Source: Litorimonas sp963972195
GTDB lineage: Bacteria; Pseudomonadota; Alphaproteobacteria; Caulobacterales; Maricaulaceae
Length of the DNA: 64,000 bases
Direction of reading: 5' to 3'
Assembly (NCBI GenBank): GCA_963972195.1
Contig: CAXATH010000003.1
Span: forward strand, 186,001-250,000
Shown: one piece after another, positions 41,820 to 51,167 of the stretch
Layout of the letters: each line of letters begins with the position of its first letter
Numbering within the stretch: the first letter of the stretch is position 1
The notes under the pieces: model-generated
What the model was told of the DNA's origin: nothing
Seen by the model: the letters and a program-made list of their open reading frames with translations, nothing else
The model's database searches: none
Program-made: the position numbers and the translations under genes

Positions 41820-43192
41820 ATCCCACAGTCACCATAAACCCTGCCACAGAAGACGTTATTGAGCGTCATACCAGACTCACCAATTTTGAATTGTCCGAGG
41901 CAATTGAAAATTGCCATAAAGCCTATCTCGACTGGCGCCTGGAAAGCCTTGAATCGCGCGCTAAAGTCATCGGAAAAATTGGCAAATCCTTGATGAAACA
42001 TAAGGATGACCTCGCGGCCCTCATGACAGAAGAGATGGGGAAGCTCCTGTCTCAAAGCCACGAGGAAGTCGAACTTTGCGCCGGTATTTGCGAGTACACT
42101 GCGGAGAACGGCCCGTCAGAACTGGCCGATGAAGACCGCGATATTGACGATGAAACACGGGGCATCATTACCTATTCCCCGATCGGCGTTATATACGGCA
42201 TCCAGCCTTGGAATTACCCGACCTATCAGGTGATACGTTATTCCATCGCCAATCTGATGGCTGGTAACGGCGTGCTTTTGAAACACGCGTCCAATGTTAC
42301 CGGATCCGGCAAGCTTCTTCAGAAAATTTATGAAGATGCAGGCTTGCCGAAACACCTCTTTAGAACACTGGTCATCTCTCACGATCAGTCGGACACAATT
42401 ATTTCCAATGAGCGCGTCCGAGGCGTTACCCTGACAGGGAGTTCTGAGGCGGGCCGCATGATTGCTCAAAAGGCCGGCAAGGTTTTGAAAAAAACTGTTT
42501 TGGAGCTCGGCTCTAACGACGCCTATATTGTCTTGGCGGATGCCGATATTGAGGCCGCCGTCGAAGTCTGCGTAAATGGTCGCGTTTATAATAACGGCGA
42601 GACCTGTATCGCGGCTAAACGCTTTATTGTTGTCGAAGACATCTATGATGATTTCCGCGACGCCTATGTCAAAGCCATGTCGGCGCTGACGACAGGCGAT
42701 CCGACGTCGGACGAATTTGATATGGGCCCTATGGCGCGTAAAGACCTTCGCGACGATCTGCACAAACAAGTGCAGGACAGCGTTGCGAAAGGCGCCGAAA
42801 TTCTTTGCGGCGGCGAAATGCCGGACGGCAAGGGATATTTTTATCCGTCAACGGTTCTCGGCAACGTTCTGCCCGGACAACCCGCTTATGATGACGAATT
42901 GTTTGGTCCTGTCGCCTCTCTGATCAAAGCCAAAGACGCCAAAGACGCCATGCGTATCGCTAATGACAGCCGATTTGGACTTGGCGGCGGCATTCTGACA
43001 ACCGATACAGATAAAGCTATTAAGCTTGCCCGCGATCATTTTGACACAGGGATGGTCTTTATCAACCGCTTTGGTCTGGCCGTCCCGAATATGCCCTTCG
43101 GCGGCGTCAAAGACTCCGGTTACGGCCGCGAGCATGGCGGGTTCGGCGTAAAGGAATTCGTCAATATCAAGTCCTTGCTGATCCAAAAATAG
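41816..43192 (+). CDS. NAD(P)-dependent aldehyde dehydrogenase (succinate-semialdehyde type)
   Basis: 458-residue ALDH, short like the GabD1 group. The catalytic Glu is in LELGSNDAY and the nucleophile Cys in NNGETCIAAKR. The cofactor region QPWNYP is present, and the C-terminal PFGGVKDSGYGREHG is typical. Substrate is probably succinate semialdehyde or a similar small aldehyde, but this rests on family similarity only. Coupled to the Old Yellow Enzyme gene. Confidence 0.9.
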   Translation: MNPTVTINPATEDVIERHTRLTNFELSEAIENCHKAYLDWRLESLESRAKVIGKIGKSLMKHKDDLAALMTEEMGKLLSQSHEEVELCAGICEYTAENGPSELADEDRDIDDETRGIITYSPIGVIYGIQPWNYPTYQVIRYSIANLMAGNGVLLKHASNVTGSGKLLQKIYEDAGLPKHLFRTLVISHDQSDTIISNERVRGVTLTGSSEAGRMIAQKAGKVLKKTVLELGSNDAYIVLADADIEAAVEVCVNGRVYNNGETCIAAKRFIVVEDIYDDFRDAYVKAMSALTTGDPTSDEFDMGPMARKDLRDDLHKQVQDSVAKGAEILCGGEMPDGKGYFYPSTVLGNVLPGQPAYDDELFGPVASLIKAKDAKDAMRIANDSRFGLGGGILTTDTDKAIKLARDHFDTGMVFINRFGLAVPNMPFGGVKDSGYGREHGGFGVKEFVNIKSLLIQK

Positions 43193-43241
43193 TCAAAATC
43201 AGATTATCTGGCCCGAATTTGAGGTCATTTAATTCCAGCAG

Positions 43242-43290
43242 ACAGGTCGGTAGACCTGTGATATAATGGCCCCAGATAATCTCTGGGGCC
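43242..43290 (+). terminator. two perfect hairpins between ALDH and TPR genes
   Basis: ACAGGTC/GACCTGT (43242-43259, 4-base loop) and GGCCCCAGA/TCTGGGGCC (43268-43290, 5-base loop). The second ends 3 bases before the TTG start at 43294. It lacks a proper T tract, so it may regulate translation rather than, or as well as, end transcription. Confidence 0.5.
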
Positions 43291-43293
43291 AAT

Positions 43294-45489
43294 TTGACAT
43301 CGTTACTTTCAGAACTGCGTAGGCGCAATATATTCCGGGTGGCCGGAGCTTATGCTGTGGTCAGTTGGATCATGGTACAGATTGCTGCCATCACGACCGC
43401 CAGTTTCGGCGCGCCGGACTGGGTCATGAAAATGATCATCATCACACTCGTCATCGGGTTTCCGGTCGCCATGGTTCTGGCCTGGGCCTTTGAGATGACG
43501 CCCGAGGGCATGCGTCCAACGGAAACCATTCCTTCCGAAGACAGTATTGCGTCTCAAACGGGGCGTAAGCTTGATTGGGCCATTCTGGCGGGTCTGCTGG
43601 TCGTAGGCGGATTAATGGTGTTCGCTCAATTCTTTAGCCCCTCCAAGGCGCCCCATTTCAACGCAGATGATTTAACAGCTGACCGAGCGGAGACGTCCTC
43701 AATCTATGAGACCGGGACAACTATCCCCTCGATAGAGGCAGAGACCCAAACAACACAGTCCATCGCTGTCCTTCCCTTTGAAGATTATTCCGCTGACAAA
43801 GATCAAGACTACTTTGCAAAGGGTATTTCAGAAGAGCTGCTCAATGTTCTTGCTCGCATAAGCGGCCTTCGGGTCGCGTCCCGCACGTCCGCCTTTGCGT
43901 TTGCCGGACAGAATAAAAGTCTTGAAGAAATCAGTCAGGCCTTGAATGTGTCCCATGTTCTGGAGGGCAGCGTTAGAAAAGCCGGGGAAACGCTTCGCAT
44001 TACGGCCAAGCTGGTCGATACGCAAAAAGATGGCCAGGTCTGGACGGCGACCTATGATCGGCCTCTCACAGCCAAAAATATTTTCGATGTCCAAGACGAA
44101 ATTGCCGAAGCAATTGTCGAGGAGTTAAAAGGCCGGCTAAGCGTTGCGCCCGACGGAAAAGTCGAAAGAACTGAGTCCCTGGAAGCCTATCAGCTCTATC
44201 TGCGCGCACGGGAGAAAGCGAATGAACGTCTGCCTGGCCCGCTAAAAGAGGCGATCCAGGGGTTCAAAGACGTGATCGCTCTCGACCCTGGATATTCACA
44301 CGCCTATTCGGGACTCGCGGATAGTTACATGTTGGCCGCAGCCTATGGCGCTCTTCCGGCTGAGGCCGCCAAACCAGAAGCCAGAGTGAATATTGACCGA
44401 GCGCTCGTCCTTTCTCCGAATTCGGCAGAAACGCTGACCAGCGCCGCCATGTACGACCACATGTTCTCCGAAAACCCGGAATCTGTCGCTGCGATTGACT
44501 ACGCGCTCAAAGCTATCGCCGCCAATCCCAATTATTCATTAGCTTTCCACCGTTTAGGACAAGCCTATGCCAAGCGGGGGGATTATGAAAAGAGCTTGAA
44601 AGCTTTTGAACAAGCGCGCAATCTTGACCCGCTCTCTGCTTCCATTCTCAATAATATTGCCCGAATACAACGCCTGAGCGGTGACTGGAAAGCGGCGAAA
44701 GCGACAACGCTGGATAATATAAAATGGAATCCGGAGCAGCCAGCCGGTCACATCGCTCTGGCCGTTTTCTATTTTGATGAAGGCGATTTTGTAAATAGTT
44801 TCATCTCGGCCAAAAATGCACAGGCTTTAAATCCGGACGACCCTTACCCGCCGATTATACTGAAAGAAGTTTTTTTAAAGGCCAAATTGTATGATCAGGC
44901 TTTAGCGCTCGATAATAGCGCGCTGATGAACGCTCTAATAGCCGTTGAGACGGGCGACTTCCAAACAGCTAAAGAAATCTTTCCTGACCTTAAGGACCAT
45001 GGAGACAGGGCTTACCTGGCCTATATGATGAAAGACCTTGAACGCGCCGCGTCGGCTTATGAGAATGTAATAAATAATTACGGCTATAAAACGCTAGAGG
45101 CGGATACAGACAATCTGGTGGACTTCGCCAATATTTCATTTGTGTTTGCAAAACTGGGGCTACCTAAAGGGATGAGCTATCGGGAGAGACTCAAAGATTA
45201 TTTCGGCGATAAATCTGCCGCTCAGTTTGAATTACAAAATCAATTATGGGCCGGTGCGATTCTCAAAGCTTCAGGACAAAATCCGAAAAAGGCCCTGCCC
45301 TGGATTGACCGGATGATTGCTCTTGGCCAAGCCGACAATCTTTTGGATGGACCGGCTTTTGACGCGCTTCGTAAATTCCCCGAGTTCGAAGAGCGTCAGC
45401 TCCGGATGGCCGAAAATAGAACGAACCTGAATGAGGCGATAAAGGGGCAATTAGCTGCCCCTAACCAGAATTGGATTGGAGGCAACTAA
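43294..45489 (+). CDS. TolB-like/TPR membrane protein
   Basis: 731 residues. Two hydrophobic helices lie in the first 65 residues (after LLSELRRRNIFRVAGAY, a common start in this family) and a third near residues 93-112. Residues about 150-280 form a TolB-like/FlgO-like domain (SIAVLPFEDYSADKDQDYFA, then VLEGSVRK), and the rest is TPR repeats. The family is frequent in Alphaproteobacteria, often beside adenylate cyclase domains, but its role is not known. The start is TTG, directly after a strong hairpin. Confidence 0.8.
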   Translation: MTSLLSELRRRNIFRVAGAYAVVSWIMVQIAAITTASFGAPDWVMKMIIITLVIGFPVAMVLAWAFEMTPEGMRPTETIPSEDSIASQTGRKLDWAILAGLLVVGGLMVFAQFFSPSKAPHFNADDLTADRAETSSIYETGTTIPSIEAETQTTQSIAVLPFEDYSADKDQDYFAKGISEELLNVLARISGLRVASRTSAFAFAGQNKSLEEISQALNVSHVLEGSVRKAGETLRITAKLVDTQKDGQVWTATYDRPLTAKNIFDVQDEIAEAIVEELKGRLSVAPDGKVERTESLEAYQLYLRAREKANERLPGPLKEAIQGFKDVIALDPGYSHAYSGLADSYMLAAAYGALPAEAAKPEARVNIDRALVLSPNSAETLTSAAMYDHMFSENPESVAAIDYALKAIAANPNYSLAFHRLGQAYAKRGDYEKSLKAFEQARNLDPLSASILNNIARIQRLSGDWKAAKATTLDNIKWNPEQPAGHIALAVFYFDEGDFVNSFISAKNAQALNPDDPYPPIILKEVFLKAKLYDQALALDNSALMNALIAVETGDFQTAKEIFPDLKDHGDRAYLAYMMKDLERAASAYENVINNYGYKTLEADTDNLVDFANISFVFAKLGLPKGMSYRERLKDYFGDKSAAQFELQNQLWAGAILKASGQNPKKALPWIDRMIALGQADNLLDGPAFDALRKFPEFEERQLRMAENRTNLNEAIKGQLAAPNQNWIGGN

Positions 45490-45490
45490 T

Positions 45491-47293
45491 TTATTCTCCT
45501 AAAGCCTCATAAGTCACGAGGCGGTAATTGGCGCCCGGGGCCGCTTTCATCAAATCCCCGATCTGGCCATGGAGCTCTTGGTCCCATTTGGTCCATTTGT
45601 CGACAAAGGCATTCGCCGCGTCGCGGTCCCCTTGATATTGCAGATTTAAGACGAGTTTCAGAAGACTTTCCACCGCAGAAGGGTAGAGCTCGTAATTAAT
45701 AGCGAGCTTGTCGCCCTGAAGGGACAAGACGCCTGATTGCAAAAACCAATTCCATTGGATGAGCTGCATGGTTCCATAAGCTTGTTCCCGGCGCGGCTGG
45801 TTCTTGTTTAAAACCCGCAAAATTCCGGAGGCGTAGATCGCGCGAAGCTGCTCATCGCTAAAGCTTCCGGCCGCGTGTAATTTTTCAGCAGAAAAAAGTG
45901 ACACCAGATCGGCTTTCATTTCCTCCATAAGGTCGGCTGTGTCCTGGAGGGCGGCATCTATGTCGCGCCCGTCCTTGGTTTGGTCCGGTCCCATATAATG
46001 ACCAATTTCATGCCATAATGTGCGGTAGAAATTACCTTCCAATTTCAGATCACCGTGATGACTCTCGTCAATTGCGGCCTTGAAGGCAGCTTTGGAGTCA
46101 GCAAAGATTTTTTCATTGGTCAGGACATTGGAACGAATAAGAATTGTCCGTCCATATTGGCGAGAAAGGTGCCCCTCATTCGGCAGGATGGTTGCGGTGT
46201 TTGTGCCCCGCGCCTGTCCGAAATCGGCAATGACATTGTAAACCGCCACGGGAATATTGCGGCGCACCTGTTTATTGGCAGTATAAGGCAGCGCGTCTTC
46301 AATCGCCTGAATGTCCCCTATCGAAGCTGCCAGCTCTTCGCTTTTCTCAATATCGCGTTGCAAAAGTGAAAGGCTGAAAAAGCTTTTCACTCCGTAAAGG
46401 GCGTCGTCATAGGTTTCATAACTCCCAATCTGGGCATTGAGGTTTCCGGTAAACTCCCCTGTCACCCAAGCCGCGTCTCCGCCGTCATAATTATCTGTCA
46501 AAAGATCGACCGCGCGCAGTTTCAGAAAACGGGAAAAGGCGATGTCATCGTCTTTCATCACCCCTGCCGCATGTGTCAGCCGATCATAGATAAACATGAT
46601 ATCTTCGGCGTAAGCGACAGAATATGGCAGCGCAAAATAGGTTTCGGCATCTTGAATACTCTCGCGCAGACCAGGATGTAAAATATCGAGCGCCGGGAAG
46701 AGGTCGAGCTTATCCAGTGCGGCTGTCTTTTCGTCTTCATCGGCGCGTTTTACCACAGCCCGCAAATCCAGGATCTCGTCCCGCGTGTCAGGATTTTCTT
46801 CGAGATAGGCGTCCAGATCCGCCCGTGTTAACCCGCCCGGATAAACATTCCGCGCCGGGGTTTCAGGGTCAACATTCAAAAATGCCCTGCGTTTATTGTC
46901 TGGCGTTGTCGCGATTGGGCCTTTCATTATGCGGAAAATCTCTTCCAGATCGGCGCGGGTTTCATTTTCCGCAAAGAAGCTTTCGACAGCGCGCGCCTCG
47001 GGGTGTCGCTGTTCCAGATAGAGCGTGTGAAGACGCGCCCCGGCTTCTAACAAGTCTTTGACGGCGACTTCCTCAGCCTCGCTGAGCGCTAATTCATCAT
47101 AGTCGAACCTTAGCCGCATCGTATCATCTAGAATTTCGGCGGCTTGGGCTTTTGTCCAAGCCCTCTCAAGGTAATTCGCCGTGGAGGGTTGGGACACTGG
47201 CGCCAATTGCGTTTCTGTCATTTGGGCGTGAGCCGGCAAAGCCGGAACTGTCAGGGCAGCGAGAGCGATGCCAGTGAAAAGAACGGATTTCAT
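45491..47293 (-). CDS. M49-related zinc peptidase (dipeptidyl-peptidase III-like)
   Basis: 600 residues with a signal peptide (ALTVPALPAHA). The zinc site is His428-Glu429-x-x-His432 in LWHEIGHYMGP, followed about 30 residues later by EEMKADLVSL, where a Glu serves as third ligand in dipeptidyl-peptidase III proteins. Classical M49 enzymes use HELLGH; here the spacing is the ordinary HEXXH. GGAG precedes the ATG at 47293. The protein should be periplasmic. Its substrate is not known. Confidence 0.75.
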   Translation of the reverse strand: MKSVLFTGIALAALTVPALPAHAQMTETQLAPVSQPSTANYLERAWTKAQAAEILDDTMRLRFDYDELALSEAEEVAVKDLLEAGARLHTLYLEQRHPEARAVESFFAENETRADLEEIFRIMKGPIATTPDNKRRAFLNVDPETPARNVYPGGLTRADLDAYLEENPDTRDEILDLRAVVKRADEDEKTAALDKLDLFPALDILHPGLRESIQDAETYFALPYSVAYAEDIMFIYDRLTHAAGVMKDDDIAFSRFLKLRAVDLLTDNYDGGDAAWVTGEFTGNLNAQIGSYETYDDALYGVKSFFSLSLLQRDIEKSEELAASIGDIQAIEDALPYTANKQVRRNIPVAVYNVIADFGQARGTNTATILPNEGHLSRQYGRTILIRSNVLTNEKIFADSKAAFKAAIDESHHGDLKLEGNFYRTLWHEIGHYMGPDQTKDGRDIDAALQDTADLMEEMKADLVSLFSAEKLHAAGSFSDEQLRAIYASGILRVLNKNQPRREQAYGTMQLIQWNWFLQSGVLSLQGDKLAINYELYPSAVESLLKLVLNLQYQGDRDAANAFVDKWTKWDQELHGQIGDLMKAAPGANYRLVTYEALGE

Positions 47294-47447
47294 GAAAGTC
47301 TCCAAAACAGGTCTGAAAGACTATGTTCTCACATCCCCCTTTTTATTCAAGTCTTTCCGCCCTCTTTCATTATTTCAAAAGTTTAATTCACCAAGCGTCT
47401 CTTTTAAGGACTGGACGCGGGCCAGTGGAATCAATCATAAGCCCCGC

Positions 47448-47795
47448 ATGACCCAATCAGCTGAAACAGATTTTGAGACCTTTCTAAAAGTCGATATTCG
47501 AACAGGTACAATTATTGAGGCGGAGCCCTTCCCTGAAGCCCGCAAGCCCGCCATTAAAATGCAAATCGATTTCGGCCCTGATATCGGAATTAAAAAATCT
47601 TCTGCACAAATCACCGACCTGTACAAGCCAGAAAAATTAATCGGAAAACAAGTCGCGGCGGTTGTCAATTTTCCGCCCCGCCAAATCGGCCCCATAATGT
47701 CGGAAGTCCTGACTTTAGGGTTTCCGAACGAAGACGGCGCGATTGTCCTTTTCAGCCCGGACAACGATATTCCTAACGGATCGAGATTGGCATAA
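47448..47795 (+). CDS. csaA: tRNA-binding-domain protein CsaA
   Basis: 115 residues, almost all one OB-fold tRNA-binding domain: FLKVDIRTGTIIEAEPFPEA, then QITDLYKPEKLIGKQV and VVNFPPRQIGP. Length and sequence match CsaA, a dimeric chaperone-like protein first linked to protein secretion in Bacillus. The ATG at 47448 begins at the family N-terminus. It is followed 10 bases later by thiE. Confidence 0.88.
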   Translation: MTQSAETDFETFLKVDIRTGTIIEAEPFPEARKPAIKMQIDFGPDIGIKKSSAQITDLYKPEKLIGKQVAAVVNFPPRQIGPIMSEVLTLGFPNEDGAIVLFSPDNDIPNGSRLA

Positions 47796-47805
47796 AGGAG
47801 AAGGC

Positions 47806-48447
47806 ATGAGTCATATTTGCCAGATTTATCTTCTCACCCCTCCGTCCATTCCCAATATGGATGCGTTTCTGAAAACGCTGGAGGCAACCCTTTCGGCCGC
47901 GCCTGTGGCCTGTCTGCAAATCCGGTTAAAGGATATAGAGGATTCAGCTCTCATTCAGGCAGGGAAAGCCATTGTGCCCCTCTGCCATCGATACGGCGTC
48001 AATGTTCTTATGAACGATCGTCCGGATTTGGTAGACGCAATTGGCGCCGACGGCGCCCATATCGGGCAGGACGATATGGACTATTTTTCATCTCGTGAGC
48101 TGTTGGGCGGGGATGCGATTATCGGTGTGACCTGTCATAATGCCAAAAGCCTCGCTTTTGAGGCCGCAGGAGCTGGCGCGGATTATGTGGCTTTTGGTGC
48201 GTTTTTTGACACGCCCACGAAAAAGGCCAAGACCCGCGCAGATTTGGAGATTTTGCAATGGTGGCAAGAAGCCGTCGAAATACCGAGCGTCGCGATAGGC
48301 GGAATTACGGTGGACAATGCGAAACAGGTCATAGACGCGGGCGCCGATTTCATCGCGGTTTGTTCGGGCGTTTGGGACTACAAGGACGGGCCTGCCAAGG
48401 CCGTTTTGCAGCTTTCTGCGCTCTGTTCGGACTCGCCGCCGCGATAA
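47806..48447 (+). CDS. thiE: thiamine phosphate synthase
   Basis: Joins the thiazole and pyrimidine halves of thiamine. The 213-residue TIM barrel has LQIRLKD near residue 38, NDRPDLVDAIGADGAHIGQ for the pyrophosphate site, GADYVAFGAFFDTPTK, and VAIGGIT. AAGGAG is placed 6-11 bases before the ATG. The 3' end overlaps the probable start of the Sel1 gene by about 76 bases. No other thi genes are in the window and no THI box was recognised upstream. Confidence 0.88.
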   Translation: MSHICQIYLLTPPSIPNMDAFLKTLEATLSAAPVACLQIRLKDIEDSALIQAGKAIVPLCHRYGVNVLMNDRPDLVDAIGADGAHIGQDDMDYFSSRELLGGDAIIGVTCHNAKSLAFEAAGAGADYVAFGAFFDTPTKKAKTRADLEILQWWQEAVEIPSVAIGGITVDNAKQVIDAGADFIAVCSGVWDYKDGPAKAVLQLSALCSDSPPR

Positions 48448-49451
48448 GCCCTCTTTCGGCGCCGCCTGCCTTTGCCGAAACAACTCTTACCACCGTCGAG
48501 GGCCAAGCCAATTTCGAGGCGGCGCTCGAAGCTTATCAGTCCGGAGATATTCAATCGGCTTTGAGTCTCGCCAAAACGGCAGCGCGGGGCGGCAGCTCCG
48601 AAGCCGCCGTCATGGCAGGCCATATTCTACGAAAAGGAGAGGCCGGGCGTATTGATATGAAACAAGCCAGAGAATGGTATGAGCGAGGCGCGGTGAAAGG
48701 CCATCCCGACGCGCTTGTTGCCTTGGGCGAGATGGGTCTGCGCAGCCAAGGCGGCGTTACCAAAATGGAATCTGTGTCCTATTTGACACGGGCTGCCGAA
48801 GCTGGGCGAACAGATGCCATGCGGGCTCTGTCCGATATGTACAGGCTTGGCCAGGGCGTTCAAATTGATCCCGAACGAGCTCGTCACTGGCTGGAAAAGT
48901 CCGCGCAGAGTTTCGATCCCCAAGGCACAAAAGAACTTGCGGATTCCCTGTTTGAAAGCGACCCGAGAGCGGCGCTAAAAGCCTATGAACAGGCGGCGGC
49001 CGGCGGAAATATAGAAGCGGCCTACATTGCCGGTGTGATGTATGCAGAGAATTTCGACATTCCGCCGAATAGGCAGAAATCTTCCAAATGGCTCCGCGTA
49101 GCTGCGGAAGGCGGCCACGCCGCCGCAATGGCGGATTACGGCCTTTTGGTATATCAGGGCGTTGGCGCAAAGCAGTCCGAAGAACAGGCGGCAGCTTGGT
49201 TTCAGAAGTCCGCTCAAAAAGGAGATCCGGAAGGGCAGTTTCTATACGCCTTTACTTTGGCCAAAGGCGAAGGCGTCGAGCGAAATTACGAAGACGCGTA
49301 TTACTGGGTTTTGAAATCAATTGAGAATAGCCACGATGCGGCCGATATTGACGTTTATGATAAAGACAAACAGACTCTGAAGACACGGCTAGAAGAGAAT
49401 GTAGACCAAGCCATTCTGACGAAAGCCAGTCAGAGAGCCAGTTCAGAGTAA
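48372..49451 (+). CDS. Sel1-repeat (SLR) secreted protein
   Basis: About 359 residues with a signal peptide (LAAAISPLSAPPAFA) and at least six Sel1-like repeats of about 36 residues (AREWYERGAVKGHPDALVAL; ARHWLEKSA; SSKWLRVAAEGGHAAAMADY; AAAWFQKSAQKGDPEGQFLY). Such proteins scaffold envelope or signalling complexes. There is no ATG before the signal peptide. The start is probably TTG at 48372 or 48360, inside the end of thiE; the exact start is unsure. Translation may be coupled to thiE. Confidence 0.78.
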   Translation: MGLQGRACQGRFAAFCALFGLAAAISPLSAPPAFAETTLTTVEGQANFEAALEAYQSGDIQSALSLAKTAARGGSSEAAVMAGHILRKGEAGRIDMKQAREWYERGAVKGHPDALVALGEMGLRSQGGVTKMESVSYLTRAAEAGRTDAMRALSDMYRLGQGVQIDPERARHWLEKSAQSFDPQGTKELADSLFESDPRAALKAYEQAAAGGNIEAAYIAGVMYAENFDIPPNRQKSSKWLRVAAEGGHAAAMADYGLLVYQGVGAKQSEEQAAAWFQKSAQKGDPEGQFLYAFTLAKGEGVERNYEDAYYWVLKSIENSHDAADIDVYDKDKQTLKTRLEENVDQAILTKASQRASSE

Positions 49452-49512
49452 TCTTCGCCGCTTGTTTTAAGATATTCTTTTCAAAGTCTGCCCAATAGGC
49501 TAACCCTTTTTC

Positions 49513-51114
49513 ATGGCAGATACAAAAGCAGCATCCCCGGAAGATTCCTCGCAAAAAGGATTTTTAGGTTGGGTTGAGCGTTCGGGGAACCGCCTCCCTG
49601 ACCCTGTCTTTATCTTTTTCTACTTAATTGCGCTTCTTATCATTGTTTCTGTGGTTTGCAGCTTGCTTGGCCTGACGGCTAATCATCCGGTTCAAGAGAA
49701 TGCGGATGGTTCGCCCCTTATTATTCGGTCTCTAAGCCTTTTATCTGCCGAAAACATTCAAAGGCTCTGGGTCGAAATGCCCGCAACCTTCACCCACTTC
49801 CATCCACTCGGCTATGTGCTTGTCGTCATGCTCGGCGCGGGCGTTGCAGAACGCTCCGGCCTGTTTGCCAGCGGCATTCGCCAAGCTGTTCGCGGGGCGC
49901 CGAAATATCTTCTCACCCCTGTCGTCGCATTGGTCGCGATGCTTTCCAATCACGCGGCCGATGCAGGCTATGTCGTTATGATTCCGCTGGCCGCTATTTT
50001 ATTCGCGACGGTCGGACGTCACCCCATGGCCGGAATAGCCGCCGCGTTTGCTGGGGTTTCCGGTGGTTTCTCCGCAAATATTTCTCCGGGCCAGCTCGAC
50101 GCGCTCTTGTTCGGGATCACCGAGGCCGCCGTGGAAGGCGCGGGAATTGATCCGACATGGGTCATGAATATTGCCGGGAACTGGTATTTTATCGCGGTTT
50201 TAATGGTTATCTACCTCCCGGTTATCTGGTTCGTGACCGATAAGATTATTGAACCGAGACTCGGAAAATGGGTGCCGGATGAGCGGCAAGCCGAAGAATA
50301 TGGCCAAGAAGACAAGCCGCTTACAGACGGCCAGAAAAAGGGCCTTCGGCATGCAGGTTACGCTATTTTGAGCGTTTGCGTTCTTTGGGCGATAATGACC
50401 TTTGCGCCCGGCACGCCGCTTTTGGCCGATGAAAACGCTGTCGAAGGTCAGCAATGGTACGTCACGGCCACGCCGTTTTTCCGCTCTCTCGTGGCCGGAT
50501 TCATGATTCTTTTCCTGGCCGCAGGCTGGTTTTACGGACGTGCCGCCGGGACAATTGAAAACCATCGCGATCTGGTCGAAATGATGGCCGAAGCCATGAA
50601 AGATATGGGCTACTATCTCGTACTGGCTTTTGCCGCCGCGCATTTTGTCGCCATGTTTAACTGGTCCAATCTCGGCCTTATCAGCGCGGTTCACGGCGCC
50701 AACGGCATTCAGGCCAGCGGGCTGCCTTTGCCGATCGCGTTGGGAATGATTGTGTTGTTTACCGGGCTTCTTAACCTCTTTGTCGGCTCGGCGAGTGCAA
50801 AATGGGCGCTGCTTGCTCCGGTCCTTGTGCCGATGTTGATGCTCTTGGGGATCAGCCCCGAAGGCGCAACAGCGGCTTACCGCGTTGGCGACGGCGCGAC
50901 GAATATCATTACGCCGCTCATGGTCTATTTCCCGCTTATCCTTGTGTTTGCACAGCGCTGGCAAAAAGGGTTCGGAATCGGGAGCTTGACCGCCATGATG
51001 ATCCCTTATTCTATCTGGATGCTGATTTCCGGCGTGATTTTGATCGTGGCCTGGATTGCCTTGGGCCTTCCGCTCGGCCCCGGCGCGCCAATTTCCTATA
51101 GCCTGCCGGGCTAG
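49513..51114 (+). CDS. AbgT family transporter
   Basis: 533-residue membrane protein with about 11-13 helices. The start GFLGWVERSGNRLPDPVFIF is the AbgT signature, and NHAADAGYVVMIPLAA and GDGATNIITPLMVYFP are conserved transport regions. AbgT takes up p-aminobenzoyl-glutamate in E. coli, whereas MtrF of Neisseria acts as a drug/sulfonamide exporter. No abgAB hydrolase genes are adjacent, so direction and cargo are open. Confidence 0.93.
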   Translation: MADTKAASPEDSSQKGFLGWVERSGNRLPDPVFIFFYLIALLIIVSVVCSLLGLTANHPVQENADGSPLIIRSLSLLSAENIQRLWVEMPATFTHFHPLGYVLVVMLGAGVAERSGLFASGIRQAVRGAPKYLLTPVVALVAMLSNHAADAGYVVMIPLAAILFATVGRHPMAGIAAAFAGVSGGFSANISPGQLDALLFGITEAAVEGAGIDPTWVMNIAGNWYFIAVLMVIYLPVIWFVTDKIIEPRLGKWVPDERQAEEYGQEDKPLTDGQKKGLRHAGYAILSVCVLWAIMTFAPGTPLLADENAVEGQQWYVTATPFFRSLVAGFMILFLAAGWFYGRAAGTIENHRDLVEMMAEAMKDMGYYLVLAFAAAHFVAMFNWSNLGLISAVHGANGIQASGLPLPIALGMIVLFTGLLNLFVGSASAKWALLAPVLVPMLMLLGISPEGATAAYRVGDGATNIITPLMVYFPLILVFAQRWQKGFGIGSLTAMMIPYSIWMLISGVILIVAWIALGLPLGPGAPISYSLPG

Positions 51115-51167
51115 TATATATGACAGAAGCGATTGCTTAAGTCTCAAAGACCGCTCAAAACGAACCT

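Noticed and set aside
43294..43299. TTGACA as a -35 promoter element
   Set aside because: It is the start codon region of the TolB-like/TPR gene, and no -10 box at a fitting distance follows.
50200..51147. 315-codon minus-strand frame opposite the AbgT transporter
   Set aside because: His/Gln/Asn-rich antisense of a membrane protein; no family match.
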